From: Parvularia atlantis
Taxonomy: Eukaryota; Opisthokonta; Rotosphaerida
Assembly: GCA_943704415.1 (NCBI GenBank)
Contig: CALSCO010000975.1
Span: 26,165-90,164, forward strand
Length of the DNA stretch: 64,000 nucleotides
Reading direction: 5' to 3'
Shown here: piece after piece, positions 21,501-34,144 of the stretch
Layout of the letters: the number at the start of each line of letters is the position of its first letter
Position numbering within the stretch: position 1 is the first letter of the stretch
Translations under genes and position numbers: made by a program
Notes under the pieces: model-generated
What the model was told of the DNA's origin: nothing
The model's database searches: none
The model's input: only the letters and a program-made list of their open reading frames with translations

Positions 21501-24500
21501 GCCGCGCCGGCTCAACGTCTCTGCGCAGATCGACCTCTGGACGTCCGACAACCCGAGCGCGGCCGTGCTGCTCAAGCAGATCTTTCCGATGGGCCTGCTC
21601 GTAATGCTCGACTCGAAGGACACGCCGCCCGACGAGGATACGGTCGAGATGGACATGCGCGACAAGAAGGCCGGGTCGCGGCCCAAGAAGCAGTCGCAAC
21701 TCGAGGTCCGCGTCCCACCCGCGCGCCGGCAGTGCCGCCTGACCGCGGTCGCGCGCCGGCAGATCCTCGCTTCGCACTGGCGCAACCGCAGCATCCTCCG
21801 CTTCGACAACAAGCCCAAGGCGCAGCCGCGGCAGGTCGTCATCCGGCTCAAGAACAAGCGCGAGCGCACAAAGAGGTACGCGATCACCGGACACGCGTCC
21901 ACATCGCTCACTGCACGCTGCGCGCAGCAACTGGCTCATGTTTTACTACCAGGCGCGCCGCGATCACGCGCGCCCGGACCTGATCTGGAACCACAAGACG
22001 CGCGAGGAGCTGCGCGACGCGCTCGACGGCGAGTTGCGCGCGTTCAACATCGACAAGGTGAGCTGCGTGTGCTGCGCGCGTGACAGCTCATGCGCGCGCG
22101 CGCGCGCGTCGCAGGACCTCGGCGGCACGATCGACGTCGCGTGGAACTTTGTCGAGTTCGAGGTCAAATACGAGTCGCTCGCGGAGGAGCTCAAGATCGG
22201 CGAGCACTATGTGCGCCTACTGCTCGAGCAGGGTGAGCGGCCACGCCCTGGGCGGTGGTGGATGCGTTGCTGACGGAGCGTGTGTGCGGCAGGCGTCACG
22301 GCGGCGTCGGTGCGGAACGCGCACGAGTTCTTCTACGACCTGTACCACCGCTTCCTGCTGGCGACGACGACGTCGATGCGCACGATGTGCCTGCAGGTGC
22401 GCCGCGTCGCGTCTCAAGCGTGCACACAGAGACCTCACGGCGCGGGCGCGGCAGGCAATGGCGATCGTCTACGGTGCGTACTACAAAACGATCGGGCAGT
22501 TCAACGACCTGCGCTACATCGTCAAGATGCTCAACTCGTCCGGGACGCGGCTCGAGCGCGACCGCCTGCTCGTCTTCCTGGACAAGGTGCGGCCCGTCGC
22601 TGCGTGATGCGCCTGTGCGCGCTCACGCCCCGTGCGCCCGCAGCTGCTGTACTTGCAGGAGAACGCGCGGGACTTTATCTTTGCCAACGGCGTGCGCGTC
22701 CTCGTGGACATGCTCACGCTGGCGCACCTGCACGTCGACCGCGCCGTGACGCCGCTGGCGGTGCGGGGCAGGCATGCCGGCAGGCTGCAGCTAAGCGGGC
22801 ACGCGCGCGCGCGCGCGCACAGACCAACCTGATCGAAGCGGGCGACATGAAGCGCGAGAGCGAGAAAGAGGTGCGGCCGCGCGGTGGCAGGTGCGGCGCG
22901 GCTCACGTGGCGGCGCTGTAGTGGTACTTCAGCAACGCGCAGGGTGAGAAGCAGGGCCCCTTTGGCTTTGACGAGATGGAGCAGTTCTACCAGGCAAAGA
23001 AGGTTCGCATGCGTGGCAAGTACGGCGCACGCGACTGACGGCTCGCGTCCTGCAGATCCAGGCCGACACTAAGTGCTGGGCGCAGGGCATGGACGGGTGG
23101 CGCAAGCTGTCGGACGTCGCGCAGCTCAAGTGGGGCGTGATTGCCAAGGAGCCCGGCGTGCTCAATGAGAGCGAGGTGCGCGAGTGTGTTTGTGGCGCGC
23201 GTGCGCGTGCCGCTGACGGGACGTGTAGATCGCCGTCATCTGCCTCAACATGCTCAACCGCCTGTGCGAGTACTACCCGAGCCGCTCGCCCGACGGCGCC
23301 ATCATCCGTCCGCTGCCGAAAGTGAAGCGGTGCGCTTGGTGACGGTGCACGTGCGCTTGGTGTGACCACTGGCGCATTGCGGCAGTTTCCTGTCCGAGCC
23401 GACGTGTCTGCCGCACCTCGTCAACCTCTTCCTCACGTTTGACCCGGCGCTCGTCGAGCGCGCGGCCGTGCTGCTGACCAATATCATGGAGGATAACCCG
23501 GTCATGCCCAAGGTGCGCCGTTGCCCGCTCGCCCGGGAGCGCGCGGCTGACCGCGCCCCGCAGCTGTTCCTCACGGGCGCGTTCTACTTCCTACTGATGT
23601 ACCCCGGTGAGCGGGGCGCCCGCTGCGTGTGCGCTCGTCGCCTGCTGACGGCGCCCGGTGCCAGGCTCGAACGTGCTGCCGCTGGCCAAGCTGCTCGAGC
23701 GCACGCACAACAAGCAGGCATTCCGCTCGGAGGAGGACGTCGCGCCGGCGCACAACCAGATCGCGCACCGCAGGCACGTCGCCCTCCCGGTGCGCGCAGA
23801 CTGCGCTGACACCCGCCCGGCAGCATCATTGGCGCGATGCTTCCGACGGCGATGGTGTGCTTCCTCGAGAACCACGGTGCCAACAAGTTTGCCGAGACGT
23901 TCCTCGGCAACTTTGACACGCCCGAGGCGATTTGGTCGCACGAGATGCGCCGGTACCTGATCGAGAAGATCTCGGTGCACATCCAGGAGTTCACGCCCCG
24001 GTGCGGCTCGTGACGGCGCGCCTCTTGCGGCCGTGCCTGACGCATAGGCGCGGGCGCAGGCTGCTGTCCAACACGCATGCCCTGTTCCAGTACATCCCGA
24101 TGCCCAGGGTTATGTACCCGGAGCTGGAGGACGAGCTCTTCTGCAGCATCTACTACCTGCGCCACCTGTGCGACACGGCGCGGTTCCCGAACTGGCCCAT
24201 CAAGACGCCGGTGCGGCCGCGCCTACGCGGTTGCACACGCGAGGCTGACGGGGCGTCGTGCGCGCGCAAGATTGAGCTGCTCAAGGACGTCCTGGACGAG
24301 TGGAAGCGCGAGGTCGACAAGAAGCCGTCCAGCATGACCTACGACGACGCGCTCAAGCTGCTCAACCTGACCAAGGGTGCGTAGCCCGGTGAGCCGTGGG
24401 CCGCGTGTGATGCTCGCTGCGCCCGGCAGAGACCGCGGCGACCGAGCAGAACGTGCGGCGCAACTACTTCAAGCTGGCCAACAAGTACCACCCGGACAAA

Positions 24501-27500
24501 AACCCCGATGGCCGCGAGATGTTCGAGAGGTGCGCTAGGGGCCGGTTGAGGGGGCCTTTATGCGCGGCCGGCTCACCCGTGCACGCGCAGCATCAACAAG
24601 GCGTACGAGTTCCTGCTCACGTCGAGCAAGGCGCGGCACGACGGGCCCGACCCGGCCCGCATCGTGCTGCTGCTCCGCGCCCAGACAATTCTGTTCTCGC
24701 GCTACGGCGACGTGCTCAAGCCGTACAAGTACGCCGGGTACCCGATGCTCATCAAGACGATCGACATGGAGACCAAGGACGAGCGCCTGTTCTCGCGGTG
24801 CGCGGCCGCGTGCGACGGGCGGGCCCGGCTGACATGTGGCCGCCAGCACGCACCCGCTCCTGCCGGCGGCCTCCGAGCTGGCGTACCACACGATCCGCGT
24901 GTCGGCGCTAAATGCCGAAGGTTTGCGCGCGTGCGTGAGCGCGTGCTTCGTTGTGCTGACCGGCCTGCCGCGCGCGCGCGCGCCAGAGCTGCGGCGCGAG
25001 GGCGGCCTCGAAGTCGTGTCGCTTTCGTTCAACCGGTGCGTGGACGTGATCCAGTCCAAGAGCGGCTCCGACGAGGTCGCGGTGCAGGTGCGTGCACGGC
25101 GGCTCGTGGGCGTGCTGATGCTGCGCCGCCAAAACAGGTCGCGACGCACCTGCTGCGCCTGTTTGCGTCCGCGTCCGCGTTCGACAAGTGCCGCGCCAAG
25201 CTGTACGAGCAGCCGACGGTCGTCTCGAACGTGTCGCGCTGCCTGTTCTTCAAGGGCGCGCCCAAGCTCGTGGCCGCGGCGATCGAGTGCGTGATCGAGT
25301 TTGCGATCGACAAGCAGCTGCAAGACATGGTGCGCGCGCGCTCGCGCGGGCCGCCCTTACACCGTGACCGTGACCGTGGCCCTGCGCGCACGCAGCTGCT
25401 TGACGCCGGCGTGCTCTGGCATCTGCTGCAGTACCTGTTCATGTACGACTACACGCTCACCGAAGGCGGCGTGCAGGCGTCGGTCGAGTCGAACCAACAG
25501 GAGGCGCGTCACAGGCAGCCCCGCTGAGATGATGGACTGACCGACAGACAAACCGCGCGCGTGGCGACAGGTGGCCAACTACAACGCGCACGTCGGCTTC
25601 CGCGCCCTGGGCCGCCTCGGCGGCTATTTCAAGCGCGACGAGCACAGCCCGGTCGAGGTAAGCCGGAGACGCGCGATTGGACGGTTGCTGACACGCGCGC
25701 GCGCGTGTGCGTGTGCGTGTGCAGATCCCGCCGTCGTTCATCCGGCGCGTGACTGGCGCGGATGGGTCCTCGGTCGCGGTTGTGGCCGGCTCGGCACCGA
25801 TGGCGAATGGCGAGCCCACAGCAGACCAGACGCAGGAGCTCGTGCGCGCTTGTCCTCCGACCGTGCGACGTTCTGACGTCGCTCGCTGCCGCGCAGGAGT
25901 GGAAGGCGAACCGCTTGCTCAATGGCGTCGAGATGGAGACACCTGTCAACGAGCGCCTGCGCAAAGGCCTGCGCGCGCTGCTCACGCCGTACCTCGAGAA
26001 GCAGCTGGCGCGGCGCGACGGCAACGAGGCGCTCAAGCTCGCGACGAGGTGCGTGGTGACCCCGCGCGCCATGTGGGCTCACGCACGCGTGCACGCACAG
26101 CAACTCGGAGACGCCGTACCTGATCTGGAACAACGGCACGCGCGCCGAGCTCAACGAGCTGATCGAGCGGGCGCAGGAGCGCGCGATGAAGGGCACGCTG
26201 CGCGACCAGACGCTCGGCGCCGTGTACGTCTACAGCGACCTGAAAGACGAGGTGCGGCGCGCGGGCGCATGCCGTGGGCCGCGACGGCTGACGTCACGGC
26301 GAACGCGCGCGCGTGCTCACAGCTGATGGTCGGCGACATCTACGTGCGCGTCTACAACCTACAGCCGCAGTTCCCGCTCGAAGACTACGACGCGTGCGTG
26401 CGTGCGGGTGCCGGCACGCGTGCTCGTGCTGAACGCCGCTGCGTGCGCAGCTTTGCGATCGCGCTGCTGGGCTACCTGCGGCGAACGGGCGAGGTGCTGC
26501 TCAAGGGACTCACGCCCGAGGACGACCCGACGATCGAGCCGCGACCAAAGACGCTCGAGCGCACGGCGATGGTGCGGGCGTGCAGCCGGTGCGCTGCGCA
26601 CGTGCTGATCGCGTGGCACAGGTGCTCGAGAGCCTGCACAACGTCCTCAAGATCCAGCCCGAGACGGCCAAGCACACGGTGAGCGCCGAGTGCGCGATGA
26701 CGCGTTGTGGTGTCGGCCGACCGCGTGGCGTTGCGCAGATCCAGCGGTACAAGCTGCTGTTCTACTTCCTGCGCATCACCGACGCGCCCGCGGTGCAGCT
26801 GCACGCGCTGCATGTCATCTCAGCGATCACGTCAAACAAGGTGCGCGGGTGCTGCGGCCACGAGGGGTACGCGCGAGGCTGAGCAGAGGGTGTGCGCGCT
26901 GCAGGATTGCGTGGCGTCGATTGCCGAGTCGGGCGTGATGGCCAACGTGCTCATCCTGCTCGAGGAACTGCCGTCGGCGCACGAGACTGCGCTGGAGGCG
27001 CTTTACGGTGCGTCAACCGTGCGCGTCGGTCTGGCGCCCCGTGCCTTGACGGTCGCGTGCGATCGCAGCGCTGGCCTCAAACACGAAGATCGTCGCCGAG
27101 CTGCTGCTCAAGGGCGCGCTGCTGTACCTGCTGTCCATGTTCTGCAACTCGCGCAATCCGGCCGTGCGGCTGGCGACGGCCGGCGTACTGGCCAAGATGG
27201 CGTCCGACAAGGTGCGCGCCGCCTGGATGGAAACACGCGGCCGGTTGGCTGACGTACGCCGCAGCTCAACGGGCCCCGTGTCATCATCCAGCTGGCCAAG
27301 TTCCTGCCGCCGATCTTCATGGATGCGATGCGCGAGAACGCCGAGGCCAGCGTGCACATGTTTGAGGTTGGTGGGCGACCGTGCAATTATGGCACGCTCG
27401 CCGGACTGAATCGGCGCTCGCGCCCGCAGAGCAACCAGGAAAACCCGGAGCTGGTGTGGGACGACGCGGCACGGCGGCGCGTGCAGACCGAGGTCGTGCG

Positions 27501-28772
27501 GATGCAGCAGGAGCTGTACAAGGAGCAGTTGACGAACGCCAACGCCAAGCTGGTGCTGCCAGACGGCTTCGAGGTGCGGTGCAGCTCGCCAAAGCAGCAG
27601 GTCCTGACCTGCGCGCGCACGCCCAGCCGGTCTACGGCACGGTCGAGGGCCACCTGATGGTCGGCGGCGTGTTTGTGGCGCTGTTCATCAAGCAGCCGCA
27701 TTGGGGCCTGCGCAACCCGAAGGACTTTGCCGTCGGCGTGATTGAGGCGTGGATCGCGGCTGGTGCGTGCTTTGCCGTCGTGCGCTCGGGGCTGAGATCA
27801 TCGCGCCCGCAGCGTCGCAGCGCAGCGTCAAGGAGGACACGGTCAACCAGCTGTCGGAGGCGTTTGTGATGCTGCTGAACGTGCAGGTGCGCTGGTGCTG
27901 GCGGCGGCGAAAGCAGCGCAGGCTCACACGCGTGCGCGGCGCACGCTAGGCCCTTATGGCGCCGTACGTCGCCTCGCTCGGGTACATTGGGCGGATCCTG
28001 GGCGTCGTGACGCAGCAGGACCACGACGTGGTGATGATCTCAGCCGTGGCGATGCGTGCGTTGCGCGTGGTCGTGTGGCTGCGTCGCCGACGCCTGACGC
28101 ATTCTGTCGGCAGTGCGCGCGCTGACTGAGCACCAGCCGTGCGTTGAGGCGATGGCGTCGATCAGCTGCATTGTGCCGATCTTGCACCTGATGAAGGCGA
28201 CGCCCAAGGCGATCGGCATGGCGGCCGAGACGCTGCGCAACATCTTTGACAAGAACAACCCCGAGAAGGGTGCGCGGACGTCGCGAGCGCGTGTGGCCAC
28301 TGCTGACGCGTGCGCAGGCAACATCGTCAAGCAGGCCCTGGACGCGCAGCTGATCCAGTTCATGCTCGGCCTGCTGGAGAGCGACCTAGGCGGCGTGGAC
28401 AACCCGGCGGCGGTCAAGGCGCAGCTGGTGAACGCGCTCAAGGGTGCGCGCACGCGTGGCCCGTCCTCGCCGGGCTCCTCACGCGCACCACAGCGATGGT
28501 CAAGGACATGCAGTACGGCGAGTTCGTGCGCAACATCCTGGACGAGTCGAACGTGTGGAACGCCTACCGCGACCAGCGGCACGACCTCTTCCTCACGCAC
28601 GAGACGATCAAGGGCTACCTCACGGGCCCGGTCAGGTGCGCGTGGTGCTCTGGCGTGCCGTGCGGCCTACCGCTGACGCCTGGTGGGGCGCAGCGCCACG
28701 AAAGGCTACCTGACGGCCGGGCCGGCGAACGTGACGCTGCCCACAGCGCCGCCGCCGATGGACGACGAGTGA
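18573..28772 (+). CDS. DNAJC13: DnaJ homologue subfamily C member 13 (RME-8/GRV2), endosomal co-chaperone
   Basis: Giant peripheral endosome protein that recruits Hsc70 to regulate clathrin and retromer-dependent sorting. The N-terminal PH-like repeats read [36 protein letters not shown] and [24 protein letters not shown]-like IWN-type segment ([20 protein letters not shown]) is at about 22920. The J domain is at about 24430-24640 ([20 protein letters not shown] intact), with long armadillo-like helical stretches on both sides. It ends AAPPPMDDE. Length after removing about 50 introns fits the family (about 2,200-2,300 residues). Exon 1 (MATSK plus one base) joins in phase only if the first intron uses a GC donor (18589-18651). 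Confidence 0.93.
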
Positions 28773-28820
28773 GGTCCGTGCAGGTGCTGTACAGCTGTTA
28801 GCGTTGCTTGCACCTCCCGA

Positions 28821-29859
28821 CTACAAGGCCGGCTCGACACGCCAGTGCGGCGACGGCGTCTGCTTGAGCCAGTTGAAGTCCTCCACGCGGTCCCACAGGT
28901 TGACCTGCGCGCTCAGGCCGGCGTCCTTGGCCGCGCGTGGGCGGTGAGCGGCGAGCACGCGGTCGCGGCGCAGTCGTACCTGCAAGTGCTGCTCAAAGCC
29001 GTCGTACCACAGCGGGGCCGGCGCCACGGTCATGCCGTCGCAGTTCTCGATGATCGGGCTGCTGTTGGCGAGCATGCGCACGGTGCAGTCGCGGCTGTCG
29101 TGCATGCGGACCTGGCGGCGGCGGGTGAGCCGGTGCGCGAGCGGGCTGAACGCCGCGTCACCTGATGCGCGGCAAAGACAAAGACGCAGCGCTCGCAGTG
29201 CGTCGCGAAGAACGCGCCCGCTAGCGGCCCGAGGCGCAGCGTGCAGTCGGTCGCGTGCTCAACGTGGGCCGACGCCGCGTGCACGGGCACGTCGATGGTG
29301 CAGCCGCCCAGGTGCCGGAACAGCAGATGCTGCCCGCGCGCCGCTTCTGCGTCGAGCACGACGGCGCGACTGCTCGCGTCCTGCACGCCGTGCGCGGCCG
29401 CAGTGTTGGCGACAGGTGGTGCGGGCGCGTGCGCCTCGCTCGCTGGTGGTGCCGCAGCCGGCGCGGTCGATGTAGCTGCTGCAGCCCCGCGCGACCGGAA
29501 AGCGAACTTGCGCGGCCCGGCCAGCTCGGCGCGCCGCGCCGCCACGGCCGCTTGCACGGTCTTGAGGGTCTGCACACGCACGTGCGTCTGAGCCACGGCG
29601 GCAGCATCACGGCGCGCATGCGCGCACACCTCAACACACGTGCGCACGTCGTACGGCAGCAGATCGCTCACAGCGGCATTCACGCGCGCCTGCAGCGCCT
29701 GCACGCGCTCCGCGGCGGCGGCGAGCGATGCGGCATCGCTCGCGGCGGCGAGATCGGCCTCGATCGCTGCGCGCGCGCGTGCCGTGCGCCGTGTCAGGCG
29801 GGTGCGACGCGGCTGGCAGCCGCACCGCGCGCCTCCGCCACGAGTTGCGTGACGCTCAT
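28821..29859 (-). CDS. TBCC: Tubulin-folding cofactor C (TBCC)
   Basis: GTPase-activating protein of the tubulin heterodimer assembly pathway. The start MSVTQLVAEARG is followed by an N-terminal helical region (LQARVNAAVSDLLPYDVRTC, VQTLKTVQAAVAARRAELAG). The C-CAP/TBCC beta-helix follows: HLLFRHLGGCTIDVPVHAAS, TDCTLRLGPLAGAFFATHCE, and across an intron QVRMHDSRDCTVRM. That last segment retains the QxRxH arginine-finger motif needed to stimulate GTP hydrolysis by beta-tubulin. The end (LWDRVEDFNWLKQTPSPHW) is also typical (VDDFNWL). About three introns. The protein appears full length and catalytically intact. Convergent with DNAJC13 (48 bp between stops). Confidence 0.92.
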
Positions 29860-30022
29860 GAGGCGGTGCCCCTCCAACGACTGACTGTCACACTTCGTGG
29901 CACGGCTGTGCAGGTGGCTGACGCGCGCGTCTCCCGCTCGCGCCGCAGCCCCGCGCACGCGCCGTACGGACGAGCGCGAGCCCCAGTTCGACGAGCAGCA
30001 GCGGTAGCAGCAGCAGGAGACG
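29860..30022. promoter_or_regulatory. Divergent promoter of TBCC and TOM40
   Basis: 163 bp between start codons. No TATA box. Contains short CAG-rich sequence before the TOM40 start. Confidence 0.45.
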
Positions 30023-31304
30023 ATGGCGTCAGACCGCGTGGCCCCCCTCGTCGATAGGGCGACGCTGATCTCGTCCGGCCTGCCCAACCCGGGCCCGTTC
30101 GAGCAGCTGCAGAAGGAGTCGCGCGGTGCGGCGTCGCTCCCTTCCTCCCGTCCTGCGCATGCACACGTGCACATGGGGCGCTCACGGCCGCGCGCAGACG
30201 TCTTCGTGACCAACTTCCTCTTTGACGGCGCCAAGTTTGACCTGTCCAAGATGCTCAGCCCGACGTTCCAGGTCACGCACCGCTTCGTCCTCGGCTCGTC
30301 GACGCAGCCGCAGAACTTCAACTACGGCGCGTTTGTGGCGTCCAACCGGGTGCGTGCGGCCGTGCGGGCACGTGGCCGGTGCGCTCGCTGACCTAGTGGG
30401 CGCCGCGAAAGGGGTTCATCATGGGCGAGACCGACGCCAACTTCAACCTGAACGGGCGCTTCAGCAGCATGGTCACGGAGCACCTCACGTGCAAGGGCAT
30501 CACGCAGGTGCGCCCGCCCGCCGCTGCGCCGAAGCCGATGCTCACGCTCGCCGCAGATGAACGCGAACGGCAAGGCGTTCATCGGCGAGGTCGAGTACAG
30601 CGCGGGCGACCAGTCGACCAACTTCAAGCTGATCAACCCGAACGTGCGCGCGGCTGGCGGGCGGGCGACGGTGGGGTGCACGCTAACGCGGGGCGCATCG
30701 CGCGCAGCTGTTTGAGGGCACGGGCGTGTGCACGCTGAGCTATCTGCAGTCGGTCACGCGCCGGCTCGTGCTCGGCGTCGAGGGGACAGCATCGCTCGGC
30801 CCGCAGCGCGCGATCAACTCGAGCCTGGCCTTTGTCGCGCGGCTGTCGACGGACAACGCGGTCGTCAACGTCAATGCGACGACCAACGGCAACCTGCAGC
30901 TATCGTACTACCAAAAGGCGCGCGTGCGCGTGTGGGTGTGCGCGTGCGCGTCGGCTCGCGGCTGACCACTGCCCGTGCGCAGGTCAACGAGCAGATATCG
31001 ATCGCGTCCGAGCTCGAGGCCGGCATCAGCAGCCAGCAGCGCGACTCGATCTTCACCATGGGCACCAAGTTTGACCTGCGCGCGGCGACGCTGCGGGCGC
31101 AGGTGCGCCGCGGCTGCAGGCGACACGACCCGCCTGCGCACGCTGACGACTCGCCCGCTGCCGCTCCAGCTCGACTCGACTGGCAAGGTGGCCGTCGTGC
31201 TCGAGGAGAAGGTCAACCCGGCGTTCTCGGTGCTGCTGTCGGGCGAGCTCGACCACTGGAAGTCGACGTCGCGGTTCGGCGTGGGCTTCAACTTTGGGGC
31301 GTGA
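30023..31304 (+). CDS. TOM40: Mitochondrial import receptor subunit TOM40 (beta-barrel channel)
   Basis: Outer-membrane protein-conducting pore of the TOM complex. The start MASDRVAPLVDRATLISSGL leads to the TOM40 N-terminal helix motif (LPNPGPFEQLQKESR). Beta-strand exons follow: DVFVTNFLFDGAKFDLSKML, FVLGSSTQPQNFNYGAFVAS, FIMGETDANFNLNGRFSSMV, SYLQSVTRRLVLGVEGTASL, LQLSYYQK, and the terminal strand STSRFGVGFNFGA. These correspond to the 19-strand Porin_3 barrel, and the length (about 300 residues after removing six or seven introns) is normal. No presequence, as expected for an outer-membrane protein. Confidence 0.93.
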
Positions 31305-31349
31305 GGCGCACAGGCACAAGAACGTTCTGTTTGTGTGGCCCGGGCGACG

Positions 31350-32022
31350 ATGGGCGCGCACAGTCAGGCGCGCGAGGATCCGGCGTGGGCGCGGCTGCTC
31401 ACCGGGCCGACTGAGGCGGTAGGGCGGCGCGCGCACGCACGTCCGTGTCACGCTGACCGTGCCGGCCCCAAGCCGAGCGGCGAGCGCGTGCAGTGGGCGC
31501 GCAAGCAGCTGCGGGCGGGCGCTGACCTGGCGCGCGTGGCCGAGCTTGCAGTACGTGCCGCGGCGTGCGCACGCACACACACACACGCTGCTCACGGCCG
31601 CCGCGGCGCAGCCACACGCGGACGACGTCACCGAGAGCACAGAGTGCGTGGATGCGTGTACGCGCGTGGCAATGCCGCTGATCTCGCGACGCAGGATGGA
31701 CGTGGCGCCGACGCCAACGCAGCGCGACTGGGACGACGTGATGCTGGCGGACGCGCGCGCGCCGCACGGCTTCACCGGGTCCGGCGAGTCGTCGCAGTCG
31801 CTCTCGCAGCCCGGCCACGGGCAGCTGATGGCCGGCCTGGCCACGACGCTGCTCGGGAGCGGCCCGGGCGAGCTCGAGGTGGACCTGCGGCGGATGCTCC
31901 AAGTGCGTGACCTTGTGCGCCCCTCGACGCGCTCGCTGACGAGGCCGCGCGCGGACGCGCAGCACAACACGGACTTTACGCTGTCCCAGCCGGCGTGCCA
32001 GCCGCGCCAGCCGCTGTGGTGA
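31350..32022 (+). CDS. Hypothetical protein, orphan
   Basis: A plausible four-exon gene starting MGAHSQAREDPAWARLLTG. Splicing joins PSGERVQWARKQLRAGADLA, then PHADDVTESTECVDACTRVA, then RDWDDVMLADARAPHGFTGS, then LATTLLGSGPGELEVDLRRM, ending SQPACQPRQPLW. All three introns fit the local consensus. About 160 residues, no membrane segment and no domain I recognise. It follows TOM40 by 45 bp on the same strand and is convergent with ATG12. Coding status rests on splice phases only. Confidence 0.5.
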
Positions 32023-32062
32023 GGCGCGCGTGTCTGTACACTACACAGGGGAAGCGACCCGC

Positions 32063-32171
32063 TCAGCCCCACGCCGGCGTGGTCGAGTAGTTGATGACCA
32101 GTTTCCCGTCGATGTTGAAGCACTGCGCGCGGCCGCGCGAGCTCAGCCCCGCACGCGCACTCGGCTCGTGC

Positions 32172-32244
<73 letters not shown>

Positions 32245-32605
32245 GACGCCGCACCTGGTACAGGTTGGCCACGGTCTCGTCCGGCGAGGGCTGGAACGCC
32301 TGGTTGATGTAGGCAAACTGCGCGTGTCACGCGCGCGGTCGGCGGCCCCGTCCGCGCAGCGTGCGAGAGCGAGCGCGCGCACCACCGACTCGTCCGGCTT
32401 GAGGTGCAGCATCTTCCTCAGCGTCTCGAGCACGACCCGGAACTTCTCCTGGTCGCTGATCGCGAACTTGTTCTTCTTGAGCACGCTCGCGTTGCCCGTG
32501 TTGCGCAGGAGGATGACCACTGCGGCGCGCGCGCGTCACGGCACAGGCGGCGGCAAGGGCGCGTGCCGGGGACGCGCCTCGGTTGGGCTGCGCCGTGTCA
32601 CCCAT
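32063..32605 (-). CDS. ATG12: Ubiquitin-like autophagy protein ATG12 (short form)
   Basis: Conjugated through its C-terminal Gly to ATG5 to make the E3-like enzyme for ATG8 lipidation. Exons read VVILLRNTGNASVLKKNKFA, then FRVVLETLRKMLHLKPDES, FAYINQAFQPSPDETVANLY and CFNIDGKLVINYSTTPAWG. The terminal AWG with its free glycine is diagnostic. There is no ATG in the first ubiquitin-fold exon. The phase-correct start is a 4-nt exon (ATGG) at 32602-32605, giving a protein of about 87 residues. This is only the ubiquitin fold, without the usual disordered N-terminal extension. The last intron holds a long CT tract on the coding strand. Confidence 0.9.
32174..32243. repeat. (AG)35 microsatellite inside the last ATG12 intron
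   Basis: 70 bp of uninterrupted GA. On the ATG12 strand it is a CT run near the 5' side of an intron, well upstream of the acceptor. Confidence 0.95.
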
Positions 32606-32777
32606 GGCCGCACTGCCAGGCGTTTGTTAGTGTGGCCGCGGTCAGTGACAGAGCCCACGTGGCTGCCGACGTCGAGCACCGCCGCACGGCCGCGCACCGT
32701 GACAGCCCGCAGCCTTGGCGCAGTTGGGCACTCCGCTGGCCGCAGCCGCGGCGACGGCGACGGCAGCGGGGACAGCG

Positions 32778-34112
32778 ATGCCCGTCGGCGGCGACCTCGC
32801 GCACCCGCCGCTCGCCTACGCCGTGATCGCGGGCGGCGTGGGCGGCGGCATGGCCGACTTCACCCTGCACAGGTGCGGGGGCGGGGGGCGCGCGGTGCGA
32901 CATGACACGCGCGCACGTGGCGCGCAGCGTCGACACCGTCAAGACGCGCATGCAGGGGCAGCCGATTCCACTCCGGTACACGGGCACATTGCACGCGTTC
33001 ACCTCGATCCTGCAGCAGGAGGGCTTTGTGCGCGGGCTGTACTCGGGTGCGTGCGCGAGATGTGCCAGTGCGTGCTGCGCTGACGGCGCGCCGCAGGCAT
33101 CTCGGCCGCGATGGTCGCGTCGGTCCCGTCGACGATGATCTACTTCTGCACGTACGAGCTCGCCAAGCGGCGCCTGACGGAGCTGCTGCCGGACCCGGTG
33201 GCGCACCTGACGGCTGGTGCGTTCTGCCGTCGCCTGTCTTGCATGATGCGCTCACACTGTGTGTGCGCACAGGCGCGGCGGGCGACCTCGTCGCGTGCAC
33301 GCTGACGATGCCGGCCGAGGTCGTCAAGATCCGCATGCAGATGCAGGGGCGGCACGACAACCCGCTGCAGCTCACGCCGTACAACTACCGCAGCGCGCGC
33401 GACGCCCTGCGCAGCATCTACCGCACCGAGGGCCTCGCGGCGCTGTACCACGGGTACCGCGCCACGGTCACGCGCGACATGCCCTTCTCGGCGGTGCAGT
33501 TTGCCGTCTACGGTGCGCGCGACGCGTGCCTTCGATCGCGACGGTGGCTGACGGGGGGCGGGGGGGCGGCAGAGTACGTCAAGGTGCTCATGCTGGCGAC
33601 GAGAGCGGACGGCATCGGGTCAGAACGGCTCGCGCCGACCATGTCCTTCAGCGAGTCGCTCGCGGCCGGGGCGATCGCGGGCGGCATCGCCGGCGCCGTG
33701 ACAACGCCGCTGGACGTGGTCAAGACGCAGCTGCAGACGAGCACGCACGGCCCGCCGCTGGGCGACGCGGTCGCGGCGGTGCGGCGACGCGAGCGCGGCC
33801 TGCTGAGCAGCATGCGGCGCGCGTACCGGCTCGAGGGCGTGCGCGGGCTGTTCCGCGGGGTCGTGCCGCGCGTGATGGTGCGCGCGCACGCGTGTGTGCG
33901 TGTACGTGTGAGCGGCTGACGTCCGGTGCGCGCGCGCACAGTGGACCGTGCCGCAGTCGTCGATCTTGTTTGTCGCCTACGAGGGCATCCTCTCGGCGCT
34001 GCTACTCGCCTTCCCGCCCGAGGAGCCCGACGCGTCGCTGTCGCCGCACCACCGCCGCATGCCCTCGCTGCCCGTCGCCCTTCCCTCGACGGCCCTGCCG
34101 CCCGCGCGGTGA
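32778..34112 (+). CDS. Mitochondrial carrier (SLC25), S-adenosylmethionine-carrier-like
   Basis: Six-helix inner-membrane transporter made of three repeats with signatures SVDTVKTRMQ, PAEVVKIRMQ and PLDVVKTQLQ. The first has Ser where most carriers have Pro. SGISAAMVASVPSTMIYFCT and LTAGAAGDLVACTLTMPAEV resemble SAM carriers (SLC25A26/Pet8), so SAM import is the best guess; a different substrate is possible. The simplest start is MPVGGDLAHPPLAY at 32778. The frame is open upstream, and an ATG at 32604 could be used if a GC-donor intron joins MAALP to ALAQLGT. The C-terminal tail after YEGILSALLLAFPP is Pro-rich and probably disordered. Confidence 0.85.
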
Positions 34113-34144
34113 AGCACGTTGTGTGACACAAACAGGATCGAACC

